Shown here in pieces: positions 14,455 to 16,651 of a DNA stretch of 16,651 bases. Position 1 is the stretch's first letter. The number at the start of each line of letters is the position of its first letter. The notes under the pieces are model-generated. The model saw nothing but the letters and a program-made list of their open reading frames with translations, ran no database searches and was not told where the DNA came from. The stretch lies in the NCBI GenBank assembly GCA_002309675.1, contig DBXX01000112.1:52956-69606 (forward strand), given 5' to 3'. The translations under genes were made by a program, and so were the position numbers. The stretch is from Lachnospiraceae bacterium UBA1201. GTDB lineage: Bacteria > Bacillota > Clostridia > Lachnospirales > Lachnospiraceae.

Positions 14455-16620
14455 ATGGTTACGGAAAGCAAATATATCAATCGTGAACTGAGCTGGTTGG
14501 AATTTAATGACCGCATACTCGGCGAGGCCAGAGATAAAAGCCTGCCGCTTTTGGAGCGCCTGAAATTCTTAAGCATCACGGCGTCCAACCTGGATGAGTT
14601 CTTTATGGTACGTGTCGGTTCATTGACCGATATGCGCGAAGTGGGATATGATAAGCCGGACATCGCGGGCTACAAAGTCGGAAAGCAGCTCGAGCTGATT
14701 GGGCAGGCGACGCATACGTTTATGAACGGCCAATATCAGACCTTCAACCGCGGACTGATGCCGGCGTTGGAAAAAGAAAAGATCGAACTGATCACGCAAT
14801 ATGAGAATCTGACTGCAGAGGAGAAGCAGTATACCGAGCGCTTTTTTGCTGAGGAGATCTATCCTGTGCTGACACCGATGGCGGTGGATTCGTCACGGCC
14901 GTTCCCGCTGATCCGAAACAAGAGCTTAAATATCGCGGCACTGCTGTCGCCGAAGGTCGGCGTGCCTACGCTCATAAAAACGAAGAATAAGAAAAAGAAT
15001 AAAGAAGCGGTAGCGGAGGAGGCCGTGCTCGAATTTGCAACGGTACAGGTTCCGGCCGGTCTGCCGCGCCTGATTCCGCTGTCCTCCGAAAACACAGCGC
15101 GGTTCGTACTGCTGGAGGAGATCATCGAGCAGAACATCGACAAACTGTTTTTGAACTACGATGTGGTCTGCGCCTATCCTTACCGCATCACGCGTAACGC
15201 GGATCTGGATCTGGAGGAAGAAGAGGCAGAGGACCTCCTGGAGGAGATCGCCCGCCAGATCAAAAAACGTAAGTGGGGACGCGCCATTCGCCTGGAAGTG
15301 CAGAGCGGCATGGATAAGAGACTCTTGAAGACGTTGCAGAAACAACTGTCCCTGAAGCCCGAATGGGTATATGCGCTCTCGGGTCCGCTGGATCTGACCT
15401 TCCTGATGAAACTCAGTTCCCTGCCCGGCTTCGACCATCTGCGCAATAAACCCTTTGTTCCGAAGAAATCCCCGATGATCGATCCGAAACTCGATATCTT
15501 CGAGAATATCAAAAAGGGTGACATTCTGATGCATCATCCGTACGAGACCTTCGATCCGGTCGTAGAGTTCGTACGCAAGGCTTCCGAAGATCCGGACGTT
15601 CTGGCGATCAAGCAGACCTTATACCGCGTCAGCGGAAACTCACCCATCATCGCTGCACTTGCACGTGCTGCCGACAACGGCAAGCAGGTCTCTGTTTTGG
15701 TGGAATTAAAAGCCCGTTTCGACGAGGAAAATAATATCAACTGGGCACGTATGCTGGAGCATGCGGGCTGTCATGTTATCTATGGCCTGGTCGGCCTTAA
15801 GACGCACAGTAAGATCACCCTTGTTGTGCGTCGCGAGGAGGAAGGCATCGTTCGTTATGTCCATCTGGGCACCGGTAACTATAATGACCAGACAGCGAAA
15901 CTGTACACCGACATGGGCCTGTTTACCTGTAACTATGCGATCGGCGAGGACGCAACGGCGGTCTTCAACATGCTGAGCGGTTATTCCGAGCCGATGACCT
16001 GGAATAAGCTCGTTCTGGCACCGCACTGGATGCGCGAGCGTTTTCTGTATCTGATCCGCCGCGAGACGAACCATGCGCTGGAGGGACGTAAGGCACGCAT
16101 CCTGGCGAAGATGAACTCTCTGTGTGACCAGGAGATCATCGATGCTCTCTATGAAGCCAGCGCAGCCGGCGTGGAGATCAAGTTAGTCGTTCGCGGCATC
16201 TGCTGCCTGAAAGCCGGAGTTCCCGGTCTATCTGAGAATATCGAGGTCATTTCCATCGTGGGCAATTTCCTCGAGCATAGCCGCATCTTCTGCTTCTTTA
16301 ACGATAATTCGGAAGAAGTCTACATGTCGAGCGCCGACTGGATGCCGAGAAACCTGGATCGCCGTGTGGAGATTCTGTTCCCCGTGGAGGATGAGGAGCT
16401 TAAAAAGCGTACATTGTCTGTTATGGACGTCCTGCTTTCGGATAACGGAAAAGCCAGACGCATGTTGCCGGATGGCAGTTATGAACGCGTGACTGCGCGT
16501 GGAAAAACAAAAGTGATCGCTCAGGAGTATTTCTGCAAGGAAGCAACGCAGAGAGAAAAAGAGATAAAGAAAGAAGAGGGGACCGCGTCCCATACATTTA
16601 AGCCCAAGAGCAGTGTATGA
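14455..16620 (+). CDS. ppk1: Polyphosphate kinase Ppk1
   Basis: The 721-residue enzyme reversibly transfers the gamma phosphate of ATP to polyphosphate and normally works as a membrane-associated oligomer. The N-terminal domain opens with YINRELSWLEFNDRIL and has FLSITASNLDEFFMVRVG. The head domain follows, then two phospholipase-D-like catalytic domains. H451 in LKTHSKI aligns with the autophosphorylated His435 of E. coli Ppk, and H608 in FLEHSRIFCF with His592. The EFVRKASEDPDVLAIKQTLYR, VHLGTGNYND and MSSADWMPRNLDRRVE signatures are all present, so the protein looks complete and active. A lysine/glutamate-rich insertion at about residues 176-192 (KTKNKKKNKEAVAEE) probably forms a surface loop, and the C-terminal tail is also charged. 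It lies 46 bases after the Ppx-like gene; the pair fits synthesis and turnover of polyphosphate. No terminator is visible in the last 31 bases. Confidence 0.97.
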   Translation: MVTESKYINRELSWLEFNDRILGEARDKSLPLLERLKFLSITASNLDEFFMVRVGSLTDMREVGYDKPDIAGYKVGKQLELIGQATHTFMNGQYQTFNRGLMPALEKEKIELITQYENLTAEEKQYTERFFAEEIYPVLTPMAVDSSRPFPLIRNKSLNIAALLSPKVGVPTLIKTKNKKKNKEAVAEEAVLEFATVQVPAGLPRLIPLSSENTARFVLLEEIIEQNIDKLFLNYDVVCAYPYRITRNADLDLEEEEAEDLLEEIARQIKKRKWGRAIRLEVQSGMDKRLLKTLQKQLSLKPEWVYALSGPLDLTFLMKLSSLPGFDHLRNKPFVPKKSPMIDPKLDIFENIKKGDILMHHPYETFDPVVEFVRKASEDPDVLAIKQTLYRVSGNSPIIAALARAADNGKQVSVLVELKARFDEENNINWARMLEHAGCHVIYGLVGLKTHSKITLVVRREEEGIVRYVHLGTGNYNDQTAKLYTDMGLFTCNYAIGEDATAVFNMLSGYSEPMTWNKLVLAPHWMRERFLYLIRRETNHALEGRKARILAKMNSLCDQEIIDALYEASAAGVEIKLVVRGICCLKAGVPGLSENIEVISIVGNFLEHSRIFCFFNDNSEEVYMSSADWMPRNLDRRVEILFPVEDEELKKRTLSVMDVLLSDNGKARRMLPDGSYERVTARGKTKVIAQEYFCKEATQREKEIKKEEGTASHTFKPKSSV

Positions 16621-16651
16621 TAATAGGTTCTCAAGGTCACAAAAACGTGTG

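Noticed and set aside
13197..14663. A 488-codon open frame on the minus strand opposite the Ppx-like gene and the start of ppk1
   Set aside because: It is antisense to two well-supported genes, shows no family motif, and has the composition expected of a shadow frame.

Overview
The window looks like a chromosomal housekeeping segment of an anaerobic Firmicute, most likely a clostridial lineage such as Lachnospiraceae. The evidence is the dgt-dnaG-trmK neighbourhood, strong AGGAGG-type ribosome binding sites, the SLC13-type permease fragment, the TGS-containing nucleoside kinase, and a divergent Ppx/GppA-HD protein beside ppk1. Base composition is moderate, near half G+C by eye. The family placement is inference; no 16S or marker search could be run. 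There is no IS element, prophage, CRISPR array, tRNA or rRNA, and no gene-free stretch above 300 bases.

Layout: bases 1-336 are the 3' end of an anion permease. A 133-base gap holds a perfect 12-bp palindrome and a well-formed extended -10 sigma-A-type promoter. Eleven complete genes then follow, all on the + strand with gaps of only 3-75 bases. First comes a DNA/RNA housekeeping block: dgt-like dNTP triphosphohydrolase, dnaG primase, trmK tRNA methyltransferase, and a TGS/PRK nucleoside kinase. Next is a tandem-domain family 2 glycosyltransferase. After a 75-base gap containing a 15-position hairpin comes a folate block: folC, folE, folP, and a folB-folK fusion. Last are a DUF815 AAA+-type ATPase, a Ppx/GppA-HD protein and polyphosphate kinase ppk1.

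How they fit together: dgt and dnaG link dNTP-pool control to replication priming. The folate block makes the pterin, joins it to p-aminobenzoate and adds glutamate, which supports thymidylate and purine synthesis. Ppk1 makes polyphosphate and the Ppx-like protein may hydrolyse or sense it. The spacing suggests long polycistronic transcripts, possibly one of more than 15 kb, because I found no convincing internal promoter or terminator.

Most notable points: sigma factor rpoD and nif3 are missing from places where Firmicutes usually carry them (between dnaG and trmK, and after trmK). The Ppx-like protein has altered phosphate-loop residues. DHPS has Met in place of the usual Glu in its second conserved loop. 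An uncharacterised DUF815 ATPase sits between the folate and polyphosphate genes. I did not find a clearly new biological system. In four genes (nucleoside kinase, glycosyltransferase, folE, ppk1) the longest open frame overextends the 5' end, and I moved the start to the ATG that has a ribosome binding site.
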